41,409 bases of DNA, from assembly GCA_041649955.1 (NCBI GenBank), contig JBAZMD010000006.1, positions 1 to 41,409 of the forward strand. Reading direction: 5' to 3'. The position numbers were made by a program, and so were the translations under genes. A model generated the notes under the pieces. The model did no database searches, was not told where the DNA came from, and saw only the letters and a program-made list of their open reading frames with translations. Source of the stretch: JAQUPP01 sp041649955. Its GTDB lineage: Bacteria; Patescibacteriota; Patescibacteriia; UBA2591; JAQUPP01. This document shows, in pieces, positions 23,601-30,135 of this stretch. Each line of letters starts with the position of its first letter. Position 1 is the stretch's first letter.

Positions 23601-25250
23601 TTAGTACTCCCCGCCCATTCCTCCCATTCCAGGCATTCCACCTCCCATTCCATGTTCGTGTTTGCATTCTTCTTTAACAGGTTTATCAGTTATTACCGCT
23701 TCAGTGGTTAAGAATAAAGTAGCGATGGAAGCGGCATTTTGCAAAGCCGTGCGAGTCACTTTGGCCGGATCAACAATCCCCGCTTCAATCAAATCTTCAA
23801 ATTTATTGGTAGCCGCATTATAACCCATATTGCCTTTGGTTTCTTTGGCTTTTTGGGCAATCACCGCGCCGTCTTCGCCGGAATTAATGGCAATTTGGCG
23901 AATCGGTTCTTCCAAAGCTCTTTTCAAAATTTGCAGCCCAATTACTTCATCGCCTTCAAGTTTTATTTTATCTACGATTGACAAGCATCTTAATAAAGCC
24001 AATCCTCCGCCGACAACCACTCCTTCTTCCACGGCCGCTTTGGTGGCATGAACTGCGTCTTCAACTTTAAATTTAATTTCTTTCATTGCCGTTTCTGTCG
24101 CGGCTCCAACTTTAATTACCGCCACGCCGCCGGATAATTTCGCCAATCTTTCTTGAAGTTTTTCTTTATCAAAATCAGAAGTTGTTTTTTCCAATTCTCT
24201 TTTAATGCCGGCAATTCTGTTTTTAATCGTTTCTTCTTTTCCTTTGCCATTAACAATGGTTGTTTCTTCTTTGTTGGCAATAACTTTTCTAGCCTTGCCG
24301 AGATCGTTTAAATTTACATTTTCCAATTTTAAACCTAAATCTTCGGTAATAACTTTACCGCCGGTTAAAGCAGCAATATCGCCAAGTATTTCTTTTTTGC
24401 GATCGCCAAAACCGGGCGATTTAACAGCTAAAACATTAAAAGCTCCCCTTAATTTATTAACCACAAAAGTCGCCAAAGCTTCGCCTTCAATTTCATCGGC
24501 AATGACCACTAAATCTTTTTTTCCTGATTGCGCGATTTTTTCCATAATCGGCAAAATTTCGCTCACGGCTGAAATTTTTCGTTCAGTGATTAAAATATAA
24601 GGATTATCATATTCAGCTGACATTTTTTCCGGATTGGTAATCATATAAGGAGAAACATAACCGTGATCAAATTGCATTCCTTCAGTTACTTCCAATTCCA
24701 TATTAAAAGATTGGGATTCTTCCACCGTAATAACTCCATCTTTGCCGACTTTTTCCATTGCTTCGGCAATAATGCTGCCGATTGCTTCGCTGTTAGCCGA
24801 GATTGAAGCCACTTGCTTAATCTCCGCTTTAGTGGAAACCGGCTTAGATATTTTTTCTTTAAGTTCTTTAACTACAATTGCTACGCCTTTATCAATACCT
24901 CTCTTTAAGGCTAATGGATTGGCTCCGGCAGCCACATTTTTTAAACCGGCAGAAATAATGGCTTGAGCCAAAATAACCGCGGTTGTCGTGCCATCACCGG
25001 CTATATCATTGGTTTTTGTCGCCACTTCTTGAAGTAATTGCGCGCCGACATTTTCATATTTATCTTCCAATTCTATTTCTTTTGCCACCGTAACGCCGTC
25101 ATTGGTGATAATCGGCGAACCAAAACCTTTGTCTAAAATAACATTGCGGCCAACCGGTCCCATAGTCACCTTGACTGCTGCGGCCAATTGATCCACTCCG
25201 CGCTTTATAGCAGCGCGAGCTTTTTCATCAAATAAAATTTGTTTTGCCAT
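23601..25250 (-). CDS. groEL: Chaperonin GroEL (60 kDa)
   Basis: ATP-driven folding chamber in the cytoplasm. The 549-residue protein has 'KVTMGPVGRNVILDKGFGSP', the ATP-binding 'DGVTVAKEIELEDKYENVGA', 'VATKTNDIAGDGTTTAVILAQ', 'EGMQFDHGYVSPYMITN' and the C-terminal Gly-Gly-Met tail ('GMGGGMPGMGGMGGEY'). Length is normal. It follows groES by about 80 nt, with a hairpin in the gap, and is followed by a terminator. Confidence 0.98.
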   Translation of the reverse strand: MAKQILFDEKARAAIKRGVDQLAAAVKVTMGPVGRNVILDKGFGSPIITNDGVTVAKEIELEDKYENVGAQLLQEVATKTNDIAGDGTTTAVILAQAIISAGLKNVAAGANPLALKRGIDKGVAIVVKELKEKISKPVSTKAEIKQVASISANSEAIGSIIAEAMEKVGKDGVITVEESQSFNMELEVTEGMQFDHGYVSPYMITNPEKMSAEYDNPYILITERKISAVSEILPIMEKIAQSGKKDLVVIADEIEGEALATFVVNKLRGAFNVLAVKSPGFGDRKKEILGDIAALTGGKVITEDLGLKLENVNLNDLGKARKVIANKEETTIVNGKGKEETIKNRIAGIKRELEKTTSDFDKEKLQERLAKLSGGVAVIKVGAATETAMKEIKFKVEDAVHATKAAVEEGVVVGGGLALLRCLSIVDKIKLEGDEVIGLQILKRALEEPIRQIAINSGEDGAVIAQKAKETKGNMGYNAATNKFEDLIEAGIVDPAKVTRTALQNAASIATLFLTTEAVITDKPVKEECKHEHGMGGGMPGMGGMGGEY

Positions 25251-25271
25251 AAAATTAGGTTTTTAGGAATT

Positions 25272-25309
25272 AACTTTTTAGCTTCTTAGCCCTAATAAGC
25301 TAAAAAGTT
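25272..25309. repeat. Inverted repeat between groES and groEL
   Basis: AACTTTTTAGCTT (25272-25284) pairs with AAGCTAAAAAGTT (25297-25309): 13 bp around a 12-nt loop. It may set the groES/groEL ratio or protect mRNA ends. A third AAGCTAATAAGCT-like stretch lies beside it. Confidence 0.65.
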
Positions 25310-25330
25310 ACAAGCTAATAAGCTAATTAA

Positions 25331-25624
25331 TTATTTAATTAACGCGACAACTTTTTCGTAATCAACGACCAAAAATTCTTCCTTGTCTATTTTATATTCG
25401 TCAGTACCGTATTTTTCAAATAAAATTTCATCACCGACTTTTACATCAATGATTTCACGCTGGCCGTTTTCCAACATTTTGCCTTTACCGACTGCTATCA
25501 CCTTTCCTCTGACAGGTTTTTCTTTATCAGCAGTATCGGGTAAAATAATGCCGGACTTGGTTGTTTCATTTACTTCAATCGGCTGAACAATTAACCGACT
25601 TCCCAATGGTTGAAGTTTTGTCAT
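25331..25624 (-). CDS. groES: Co-chaperonin GroES (10 kDa)
   Basis: The lid of the GroEL chamber. The 97-residue protein has 'LQPLGSRLIVQPIEVNETTKSGIILPDTA' (with the mobile loop), 'GKVIAVGKGKM', 'VKVGDEILFEKYGTDEYK' and 'EEFLVVDYEKVVALIK'. No CIRCE operator is seen upstream. Instead the leader carries a repeat and the palindrome GCGAATCGC at 25661-25669, which is shared in altered form with the gene at 27.6 kb. Confidence 0.97.
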   Translation of the reverse strand: MTKLQPLGSRLIVQPIEVNETTKSGIILPDTADKEKPVRGKVIAVGKGKMLENGQREIIDVKVGDEILFEKYGTDEYKIDKEEFLVVDYEKVVALIK

Positions 25625-25627
25625 AAT

Positions 25628-25690
25628 ATTACAAATTATTACTAATTATTTAAATCTAATGCGAATCGCTACAAATCAAAATTTGTCAAA
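25628..25690. repeat. Repeat-bearing groES leader
   Basis: Contains AT-rich units of the type ATTACAAATTATTACTAATT (25628-25647) and then the palindrome GCGAATCGC (25661-25669) followed by TACAAAT. The same order occurs at 27845-27890, where the palindrome is GTGAATCAC, both arms having changed together. Confidence 0.6.
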
Positions 25691-25709
25691 ATTTTATCTG
25701 TGGATAATT

Positions 25710-26648
25710 TTATCTTTTTATTCTGATTAATCCCGAGCAAGAAATTATTTCAATTTTTTGTTTAGCAAGCTTGTCTAAGAATAAATTCAAGCCCAGCGAA
25801 TCCGAGGAAATATGCCCAGCCACGACTACGTTAATATTGGCCTTAATAGCTTCTTTAACGTGTTTTTCGCTGAGATGCATTGCTACGACCGTACCAACTC
25901 CAGCCTGAGATAATTTTTCGTAAATTTCAGGCGAGCCTTCGGTACCGCCGGTAAGTTCGGTTAAGGCAATTTTTCCGCAATGATTTTCCGGTCTGCCGGT
26001 AAAAAGTCTCGGTCCGGCTCCGATTTTAATTCCTTCTTTATATTCAGGAATGCTTTTTAATAATTTCAATAAATCTTCCACGAATTCCGGTTTTTCTTTT
26101 TCTATTTTTTTCTTAAGAAAATCAGCTACTAAATTATCGCACGGGGTGTGAACGCACATAAAACCCATATTTAATAATTTTGCCGCGTCTACTGTTTCAT
26201 TATGATTAGCTGAAGAAATTCCGCGACTCACCTCTTCTATGCGAAGATTGATTAAATTTTCAGCAACATTAATCGGCACGCCGTAAAGATTTAAAACATC
26301 GGCTTGAAGTTTCATTACTTCGTCCAATCCGGCTAAGGCGCAGCCCTCCGGATGATGAGCTAAAACTAAATCAATATTGCCTAATTTATCGGCCAATAGA
26401 AGCTCTCCTACTTCCATATCAACGCCGACTAAAATTCTTTTGATTTGTTTTTTTGTCTCCACTAAAATACGAGAATCGGAATACGGGTTAGTCAATCTTT
26501 CTTTATCAAATTCTTCTTTTTGATCTTTAGACATTGCTTCATATTTTTGATTGATTCTTTTCATTATTTTATCAACCATTGCTTTGCCGCGCAAATCAGC
26601 TTCAATACCCATTTTAATGGCTAAATTGTAAATTTCTTTTTGAGTCAT
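25710..26648 (-). CDS. NIF3-like protein (GTP cyclohydrolase I type 2 / NGG1p-interacting factor family)
   Basis: A 312-residue protein. The NIF3 core is visible: 'RILVGVDMEVGELLLADKLG', 'DLVLAHHPEG' (metal-binding His pair), 'GVPINVAENLINLR', 'FMCVHTPCDN' and the C-terminal 'VVAGHISSDSLGLNLFLDKL' (usually GH.xxE.). A charged N-terminal extension (about 1-65) precedes it. Family members bind two metal ions, but the physiological reaction is disputed. It is the third gene of a unit with its own promoter at 27223-27251. Confidence 0.8.
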   Translation of the reverse strand: MTQKEIYNLAIKMGIEADLRGKAMVDKIMKRINQKYEAMSKDQKEEFDKERLTNPYSDSRILVETKKQIKRILVGVDMEVGELLLADKLGNIDLVLAHHPEGCALAGLDEVMKLQADVLNLYGVPINVAENLINLRIEEVSRGISSANHNETVDAAKLLNMGFMCVHTPCDNLVADFLKKKIEKEKPEFVEDLLKLLKSIPEYKEGIKIGAGPRLFTGRPENHCGKIALTELTGGTEGSPEIYEKLSQAGVGTVVAMHLSEKHVKEAIKANINVVVAGHISSDSLGLNLFLDKLAKQKIEIISCSGLIRIKR

Positions 26649-26652
26649 AAAT

Positions 26653-26949
26653 TTATTTTTTATATTTTAATAAAAATTCTTCTATCCTTTTTGCTTCTTC
26701 TTCTACTACCCTGCCTTCATATTCGCCGCTATGGGCAGATGTGCCTTCATAACTTGGCGCTTTTTGATCAAGGTGGAGATTAAAATAACCATCTTCTATA
26801 TAAATATGAAAACGCGGATAATGATAGCCGCGTAATCGGCGAATATAACTTGTTTGGCCGCTTCTAAAATCTTTAATTTCCGCATAACCGGTTCGCCTGA
26901 TAAAAACAATAGGATTAACGGAATCGTCTAAATCAATTTTAATACGCAT
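26653..26949 (-). CDS. Small conserved hypothetical protein
   Basis: A 98-residue soluble protein, probably beta-rich then helical: 'MRIKIDLDDSVNPIVFIRRT', 'RRLRGYHYPRFHIYIEDGYF', 'NLHLDQKAPSYEG', 'EGRVVEEEAKRIEEFLLKY'. The 'HLDQK.PSYEG..AHSGEYEG..V..E..RI' motif looks like a conserved CPR hypothetical family (recall only). It lies 4 nt before the NIF3-like gene. Confidence 0.7.
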   Translation of the reverse strand: MRIKIDLDDSVNPIVFIRRTGYAEIKDFRSGQTSYIRRLRGYHYPRFHIYIEDGYFNLHLDQKAPSYEGTSAHSGEYEGRVVEEEAKRIEEFLLKYKK

Positions 26950-26963
26950 AAAACAATACCAAA

Positions 26964-27185
26964 TTACTTTCCTAATTTTTCTAATTCTGTTTTAAAACTA
27001 ATTATTATTTTCTCTAAAATTTCCTTTTTCTTTTCTGGCTCAGAAATTGACTCAATAGAAGCTATTACCTCTGGTACATCGCGCCCCATAATTTCTGCTT
27101 CTAAATCTAAAGCAAGCTTCTCGCCTATTGATTTTTTTTCGACCAAATTTTGAGGTGATGAATTGTTACTTCCTTCTCTTCTCAT
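26964..27185 (-). CDS. Small hypothetical helical protein
   Basis: A 73-residue charged protein with two predicted helices ('IGEKLALDLEAEIMG', 'EPEKKKEILEKIIISFKTELEKL'). No family is recognised. It is the first gene after the consensus promoter at 27223-27251, which supports it as a real gene. Confidence 0.6.
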   Translation of the reverse strand: MRREGSNNSSPQNLVEKKSIGEKLALDLEAEIMGRDVPEVIASIESISEPEKKKEILEKIIISFKTELEKLGK

Positions 27186-27222
27186 AAAATTAAATTTAAT
27201 TTATTATTTCCCTCTATATTTA

Positions 27223-27251
27223 AATATATCCTTAAAGTTTAACATTGTCAA
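27223..27251 (-). promoter_or_regulatory. Consensus promoter for the 26-27 kb unit
   Basis: -35 TTGACA (27246-27251), 17-nt spacer, -10 TATATT (27223-27228), about 37 nt upstream of the ATG at 27185. It would drive the 73-residue protein, the 98-residue protein and the NIF3-like gene. Confidence 0.8.
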
Positions 27252-27280
27252 CCCCACGCCAATTTGGTATAGGGGTAAAG

Positions 27281-27306
27281 AAAAAGAGGCCCTATAAGAC
27301 CTTTTT
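27281..27306 (-). terminator. Probable terminator
   Basis: On the minus strand AAAAAGG...CCTCTTTTT forms an imperfect hairpin ending in a T-tract. It lies between the stop at 27325 and the next promoter. Confidence 0.5.
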
Positions 27307-27324
27307 AACTCAATAAACATCAAT

Positions 27325-27552
27325 TTAATACCCTAAATATTGTTTGGTCAAAGCTAAAGAAATTCCGCCCCAAAGCAAAGAAAAAATCATCATTAATTTT
27401 CCTTCTGCTTGAAATTTTTTCTCCCGCCATAAAGCAAAACCGTAAATCAATCCTGCCGGCAAAGGATTAAAAATAATAATCAATAAACCGATAATTATCC
27501 ATTTTTGTTTGGATATTAAAATCTTGTCCGCGTCTTCTATTTTTTGCGGCAT
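27325..27552 (-). CDS. Small two-helix membrane protein
   Basis: A 75-residue protein. The first helix is about 18-40 ('WIIIGLLIIIFNPLPAGLIYG'), followed by a basic loop ('WREKKFQAEGK') and a second helix about 53-68. The layout resembles small CPR membrane proteins of unknown role. It is 29 nt after the EF-Tu domain 2-like gene. Confidence 0.65.
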   Translation of the reverse strand: MPQKIEDADKILISKQKWIIIGLLIIIFNPLPAGLIYGFALWREKKFQAEGKLMMIFSLLWGGISLALTKQYLGY

Positions 27553-27581
27553 AATAAAAATTATTATGTTAAAAAATATTC

Positions 27582-27839
27582 TTACCCGATTACTTTAAAA
27601 ACTTTATCGTCTCCTTTGGCGGCTCCATCAAGTTTCAAGCCAATCGCCTCTCCGGCTTTAGCTTTTGGAATTTCTTGATGTTCAACTTGCATTGATGTGA
27701 CTACTTGAGTAAAATCTCTGTCTCCGCCGACAACATGAATCGTATCGCCAACATTTAATTCTTGCGAAAGTTCTATCACGCCAACGCCAATTTTTCCAAA
27801 ATAATGAGTAATTCTGCCTATTAATTTTTCACTTGCCAT
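27582..27839 (-). CDS. Stand-alone EF-Tu domain 2-like protein
   Basis: An 85-residue beta-barrel protein. 'LIGRITHYFGKIGVGVIELSQELNVGDTIHVVGG' and 'QVVTSMQVEHQEIPKAKAGEAIGLKLDG' (conserved stretches split here by a few residues) match domain 2 of translation GTPases, without the GTPase domain. Such 'translation elongation factor-like' proteins are often annotated in CPR genomes; no function is known. A promoter lies at 27891-27920, and its leader shares a repeat with groES. Confidence 0.8.
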   Translation of the reverse strand: MASEKLIGRITHYFGKIGVGVIELSQELNVGDTIHVVGGDRDFTQVVTSMQVEHQEIPKAKAGEAIGLKLDGAAKGDDKVFKVIG

Positions 27840-27844
27840 ACTAT

Positions 27845-27890
27845 AAATTACTAATAATTACAAATTATATAAGAATGTGAATCACTACAA
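27845..27890. repeat. Repeat-bearing leader of the EF-Tu domain 2-like gene
   Basis: Contains AAATTACTAATAATTACAAA-type units and the palindrome GTGAATCAC (27877-27885) followed by TACAAAT. It is homologous to 25628-25690 upstream of groES. The palindrome would sit just after the transcription start. Confidence 0.55.
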
Positions 27891-27920
27891 ATTATAATAC
27901 ATTTGTAATAGTTTTGTAAA
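27891..27920 (-). promoter_or_regulatory. Promoter of the EF-Tu domain 2-like gene
   Basis: -35 TTTACA (27915-27920), 18-nt spacer, -10 TATAAT (27891-27896). Confidence 0.65.
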
Positions 27921-27945
27921 TATTAAAATTCGTAACGATTGGCAT

Positions 27946-28626
27946 TTAAATTACGTATCTGCCTCTTATTTGATCGCCTATAACCACTCCTCTGTCTAAA
28001 GTAATGACTCTCTTTTTGAAGAAATTAACTATTTCCCGATTGTGAGTTACCAATAAAATCGTCGTACCGAATTCATTGATTTTCGTCAAAAGTTCAATAA
28101 TATCGCGGGTGGTAATAGGATCAAGGTTGCCGGTCGGTTCGTCGGCCAATAATATTTTTGGGCGATGAACAAGCGATCTGGCGATAACCACTCTTTGCGC
28201 CTCGCCTGACGATAATTGTCTCGGAAAATAATTGATTTTATTTTCCAAACCGACAATTTTCAAAACCTGCTTGACGATCGGCTTGATTTGTCTTTGCGGC
28301 GTATTAATCACTTCCAAGGCAAAGGCGATATTTTCATAAACCGTTTTTTTGGCTAAAAGTTTAAAATCCTGAAAAACTACGCCAATTTGCCGCCTTAAAG
28401 TCGGTATTTCAGACGGCCTGACTTTGGTAATATCCCACCCGCCGATAATAATTTTTCCTTCATCCGCTTTTTCTTCCGCGGTTAATAATTTTATGATTGT
28501 GCTTTTTCCTGCTCCTGATTGACCGACGATAGAAACAAACTCGCCCGGTTTAATATGAAAAGAAACATTGCGCAAGGCATAAGTATTCGGTCGATAAAAT
28601 TTAGTAACATTGACGAATTTGATCAT
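27946..28626 (-). CDS. ftsE: Cell-division ABC ATPase FtsE
   Basis: A 226-residue ATPase that with FtsX controls septal wall hydrolases. It has Walker A 'GQSGAGKST' (35-43), 'FQDFKLLAKKTVYENIAFAL' (the Q-loop typical of FtsE), signature 'LSSGEAQRV', Walker B 'ILLADEPTGNLD' and the switch 'LLVTHN'. The usual ftsX partner does not follow; the next gene encodes the EF-Tu domain 2-like protein. The assignment to FtsE over MacB/LolD-type ATPases rests on the N-terminus ('MIKFVNVTKFY', 'ALRNVSFHIKPGEFVSI'). Confidence 0.88.
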   Translation of the reverse strand: MIKFVNVTKFYRPNTYALRNVSFHIKPGEFVSIVGQSGAGKSTIIKLLTAEEKADEGKIIIGGWDITKVRPSEIPTLRRQIGVVFQDFKLLAKKTVYENIAFALEVINTPQRQIKPIVKQVLKIVGLENKINYFPRQLSSGEAQRVVIARSLVHRPKILLADEPTGNLDPITTRDIIELLTKINEFGTTILLVTHNREIVNFFKKRVITLDRGVVIGDQIRGRYVI

Positions 28627-28716
28627 ACTATCATTTTAACATTTAAAATGCATAAAGCAACCATATCTTAGCCCTCTGTCAGAATCGAACTGACGTATGC
28701 GGTTTACGATACCGCT

Positions 28717-28792
28717 GTCCCGATTTTCCTATCCCACTCTGCGGGATAGGAAAATCGAGGATCCTCGACCCCGACTTTAGTCGAGAGTCGGG
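28717..28792. repeat. Composite palindromic insertion in the outer tRNA-Thr
   Basis: Includes a 15-bp hairpin, CGATTTTCCTATCCC / GGGATAGGAAAATCG, the perfect palindrome TCGAGGATCCTCGA, and CCCGACT/AGTCGGG. TCCCGA/TCGGGA pairs across its ends, so the insert can fold out as one unit. It separates the D-arm from the anticodon arm. Confidence 0.75.
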
Positions 28793-28803
28793 ATTCTACT
28801 TCA

Positions 28804-28817
28804 CCCCGCCAAATTTT
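28804..28817. repeat. Inverted repeat flanking the inner tRNA-Thr (left)
   Basis: CCCCGCCAAATTTT here is the perfect reverse complement of 28895-28908. The two arms bracket the inner tRNA (28822-28894), which starts directly at the right arm. In RNA they would form a 14-bp helix stacked on the tRNA acceptor stem. Confidence 0.85.
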
Positions 28818-28821
28818 TCAG

Positions 28822-28894
28822 AGCCAGCGGTCGGAATCGAACCGACGACCTACGCGTTACGAGTGCGTTGCTCTACCAACTGAGCTACGCTGGC
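28822..28894 (-). tRNA. tRNA-Thr (CGT), complete, nested in the outer tRNA-Thr
   Basis: A 73-nt cloverleaf: acceptor GCCAGCG/CGCTGGC with discriminator T, D-arm GCTC-AGTTGGTA-GAGC, anticodon loop CTCGTAA (CGT), T-arm GTCGG-TTCGATT-CCGAC. The only flaw is one A-C pair at the base of the anticodon loop. Its body differs from that of the outer tRNA, so it is not a tandem duplicate. Confidence 0.93.
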
Positions 28895-28908
28895 AAAATT
28901 TGGCGGGG
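28895..28908. repeat. Inverted repeat flanking the inner tRNA-Thr (right)
   Basis: AAAATTTGGCGGGG, the perfect partner of 28804-28817. It abuts the first base of the inner tRNA and lies in the D-loop of the outer one. Confidence 0.85.
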
Positions 28909-28936
28909 CAAGCTGAACTAAGAGGGCACAGAGCGG

Positions 28937-29079
28937 GCTCCACCACCTGAATGGCAATGTATTTTTTATAAATGCGGAATTATTGCTTCTAATAAATAAA
29001 TCTATATTTATTTTCTTTATATCTAATCTTTTTTTAAAAAATACATAGCAAGCATTTATTGCCATTCTGGTGGTGGAGC
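28937..29079. repeat. Palindromic element abutting tRNA-Gly
   Basis: Inverted repeats 28937-28958 and 29058-29079 (22 bp, one mismatch) flank an AT-rich core with further pairing (ATGTATTTTTTA with TAAAAAATACAT, and an AAATAAATATAG palindrome). The right arm covers the CCA end and the last bases of tRNA-Gly. It holds no protein gene and may be a small mobile element or a large RNA hairpin. Confidence 0.7.
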
Positions 29080-29147
29080 GGGTGATGGGAATCGAACCCA
29101 CGCCCCAACCTTGGGAAGGTTATGTACTACCACTATACTACACCCGC
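29077..29147 (-). tRNA. tRNA-Gly (CCC)
   Basis: Acceptor GCGGGTG/CACCCGC with discriminator T, followed by an encoded CCA (29074-29076). Anticodon stem TAACC/GGTTG around TTCCCAA gives anticodon CCC. T-arm is GTGGG-TTCGATT-CCCAT. Its 3' end belongs to the palindromic element downstream. Confidence 0.93.
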
Positions 29148-29198
29148 AAAAAATTAAATATCCTTCTTATGGTGTGGGGGCTTGGGAAGGTACAAGAT

Positions 29199-29690
29199 TT
29201 ATTTCCTATTTGTTTTTAATTTTCCCAAGGCGCACCACTTTTCCCAAAATGGAACTCGATCAATAATCAATTTCCCTTCAAGGTGATCCATCTCATGCTG
29301 AATAACTCTGGCTAATAATCCTTCGGCTTTAAATTTTTGAATATTATCAGTTTTAATATTTCTATTTTCTATCTCAACCCAAGAAGGCCTTTTTATTTTT
29401 AAACTCACATTTGGCAAACTTAAACAACCCTCCTCGCCTTTAACTAAAATATTTGATTTTTGAATAATTTTTGGATTAATTAAAACCAGCGGCCCTTTGC
29501 CCGCGTCAATCACAACAAGCTGCCAATTGAGACCAACTTGAGGAGCGGCTAATCCAACTCCCCTGCCCTGATACATTGTTTCCAACATTTCCATGGCGGT
29601 TTTTTTTATTTGGTCGTCAATATTTTTTATTTCTTGGCATTTTACTCTTAAGATAGAGTTGCCAAATTTTTTGATATCCATTTTTGACAT
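29199..29690 (-). CDS. def: Peptide deformylase
   Basis: Removes the formyl group from new proteins. The 163-residue metalloenzyme has all three motifs: 'GVGLAAPQVG' (44-53), 'EGCLSLP' (87-93, metal ligand Cys89) and 'QHEMDHLEG' (131-139, two His ligands and the catalytic Glu). The length is normal. It lies between rplM and the tRNA-Gly gene on the same strand. Confidence 0.96.
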   Translation of the reverse strand: MSKMDIKKFGNSILRVKCQEIKNIDDQIKKTAMEMLETMYQGRGVGLAAPQVGLNWQLVVIDAGKGPLVLINPKIIQKSNILVKGEEGCLSLPNVSLKIKRPSWVEIENRNIKTDNIQKFKAEGLLARVIQHEMDHLEGKLIIDRVPFWEKWCALGKLKTNRK

Positions 29691-29714
29691 AAAATCATTT
29701 TATCAAATTTAACT

Positions 29715-29747
29715 AAAAAAACAACCCCATAACGGGGAAGTTTTTTT
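29715..29747 (-). terminator. Terminator after rplM
   Basis: AAAAAAAC-AA-CCCC / GGGG-AA-GTTTTTTT with loop ATAAC. The symmetric A/T base gives a T-run on both strands. It ends the rpsD-rplM unit before def. Confidence 0.8.
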
Positions 29748-29763
29748 AATTTTAAAATAAATT

Positions 29764-30120
29764 CTAAATAAATTTTAATCTCTTGATCATTCCCCTTCTA
29801 AGCTGATTCTTGGGCAACATATTGTAAACGGCTCGATGTAAAACATCTTGCGGATTTTTAACGAAAATTTTGCCCATTGTTCTTGTTTTCATACCGCCCG
29901 GATAACCGCTGTAATGATAATATTTTTTCTGGGTTAATTTTTGACCGGTAATTTTCACCTTTTCAAGATTTTTGACAATTACAATATCGCCCTGATCAAG
30001 ATACGGCACATATTCAACTTTATGCTTGCCTGAAAGAAGCCTGACAGCTTCTGTTGCCAAGCGCCCGATCGCTTTATCCGTGGCATCAATTGTATGTATT
30101 TTACGAATTACATTTTTCAT
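29764..30120 (-). CDS. rplM: 50S ribosomal protein L13
   Basis: The 118-residue protein has the L13 core ('TIDATDKAIGRLATEAVRLL', 'GDIVIVKNLEKVKITGQKL', 'YYHYSGYPGGMKTRT', 'VYNMLPKNQLRRGMIKRLK'). It ends right after 'KRLKFI', so it is shorter than the roughly 142 residues of E. coli L13 and lacks the usual tail. The common partner rpsI does not follow; a terminator and def do. Confidence 0.95.
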   Translation of the reverse strand: MKNVIRKIHTIDATDKAIGRLATEAVRLLSGKHKVEYVPYLDQGDIVIVKNLEKVKITGQKLTQKKYYHYSGYPGGMKTRTMGKIFVKNPQDVLHRAVYNMLPKNQLRRGMIKRLKFI

Positions 30121-30135
30121 AGAATGATATCAAAT

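Larger units (their letters stand above)
28670..28927 (-). tRNA. tRNA-Thr (CGT) gene interrupted by a nested tRNA and a palindrome
   Basis: Both ends of one tRNA lie 258 nt apart. The 5' end is GCCCTCT-TA-GTTC (from 28927). The 3' part is GAAT (28793-28796), then GCGGT-ATCGTAA-ACCGC, the T-arm GTCAG-TTCGATT-CTGAC, and AGAGGGC plus T at 28670. Acceptor, anticodon and T stems all pair perfectly, and the D-stem is GTTC/GAAT. The D-loop is broken by a 14-bp inverted repeat holding a whole tRNA. The D-to-anticodon junction is broken by about 76 nt of palindromes (28717-28792). The anticodon CGT reads Thr. It could be a recent pseudogene or a gene needing unusual processing. Confidence 0.65.

Noticed and set aside
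25625..25700. CIRCE/HrcA operator before groES
   Set aside because: The expected TTAGCACTC-N9-GAGTGCTAA is absent; the palindrome present is shorter and different.
28850..29101. Minus-strand frame of 83 codons across the tRNA cluster
   Set aside because: It covers parts of tRNA-Gly, the palindromic element and the inner tRNA-Thr; 'VAQLVEQRT'-type translation is typical of tRNA DNA.
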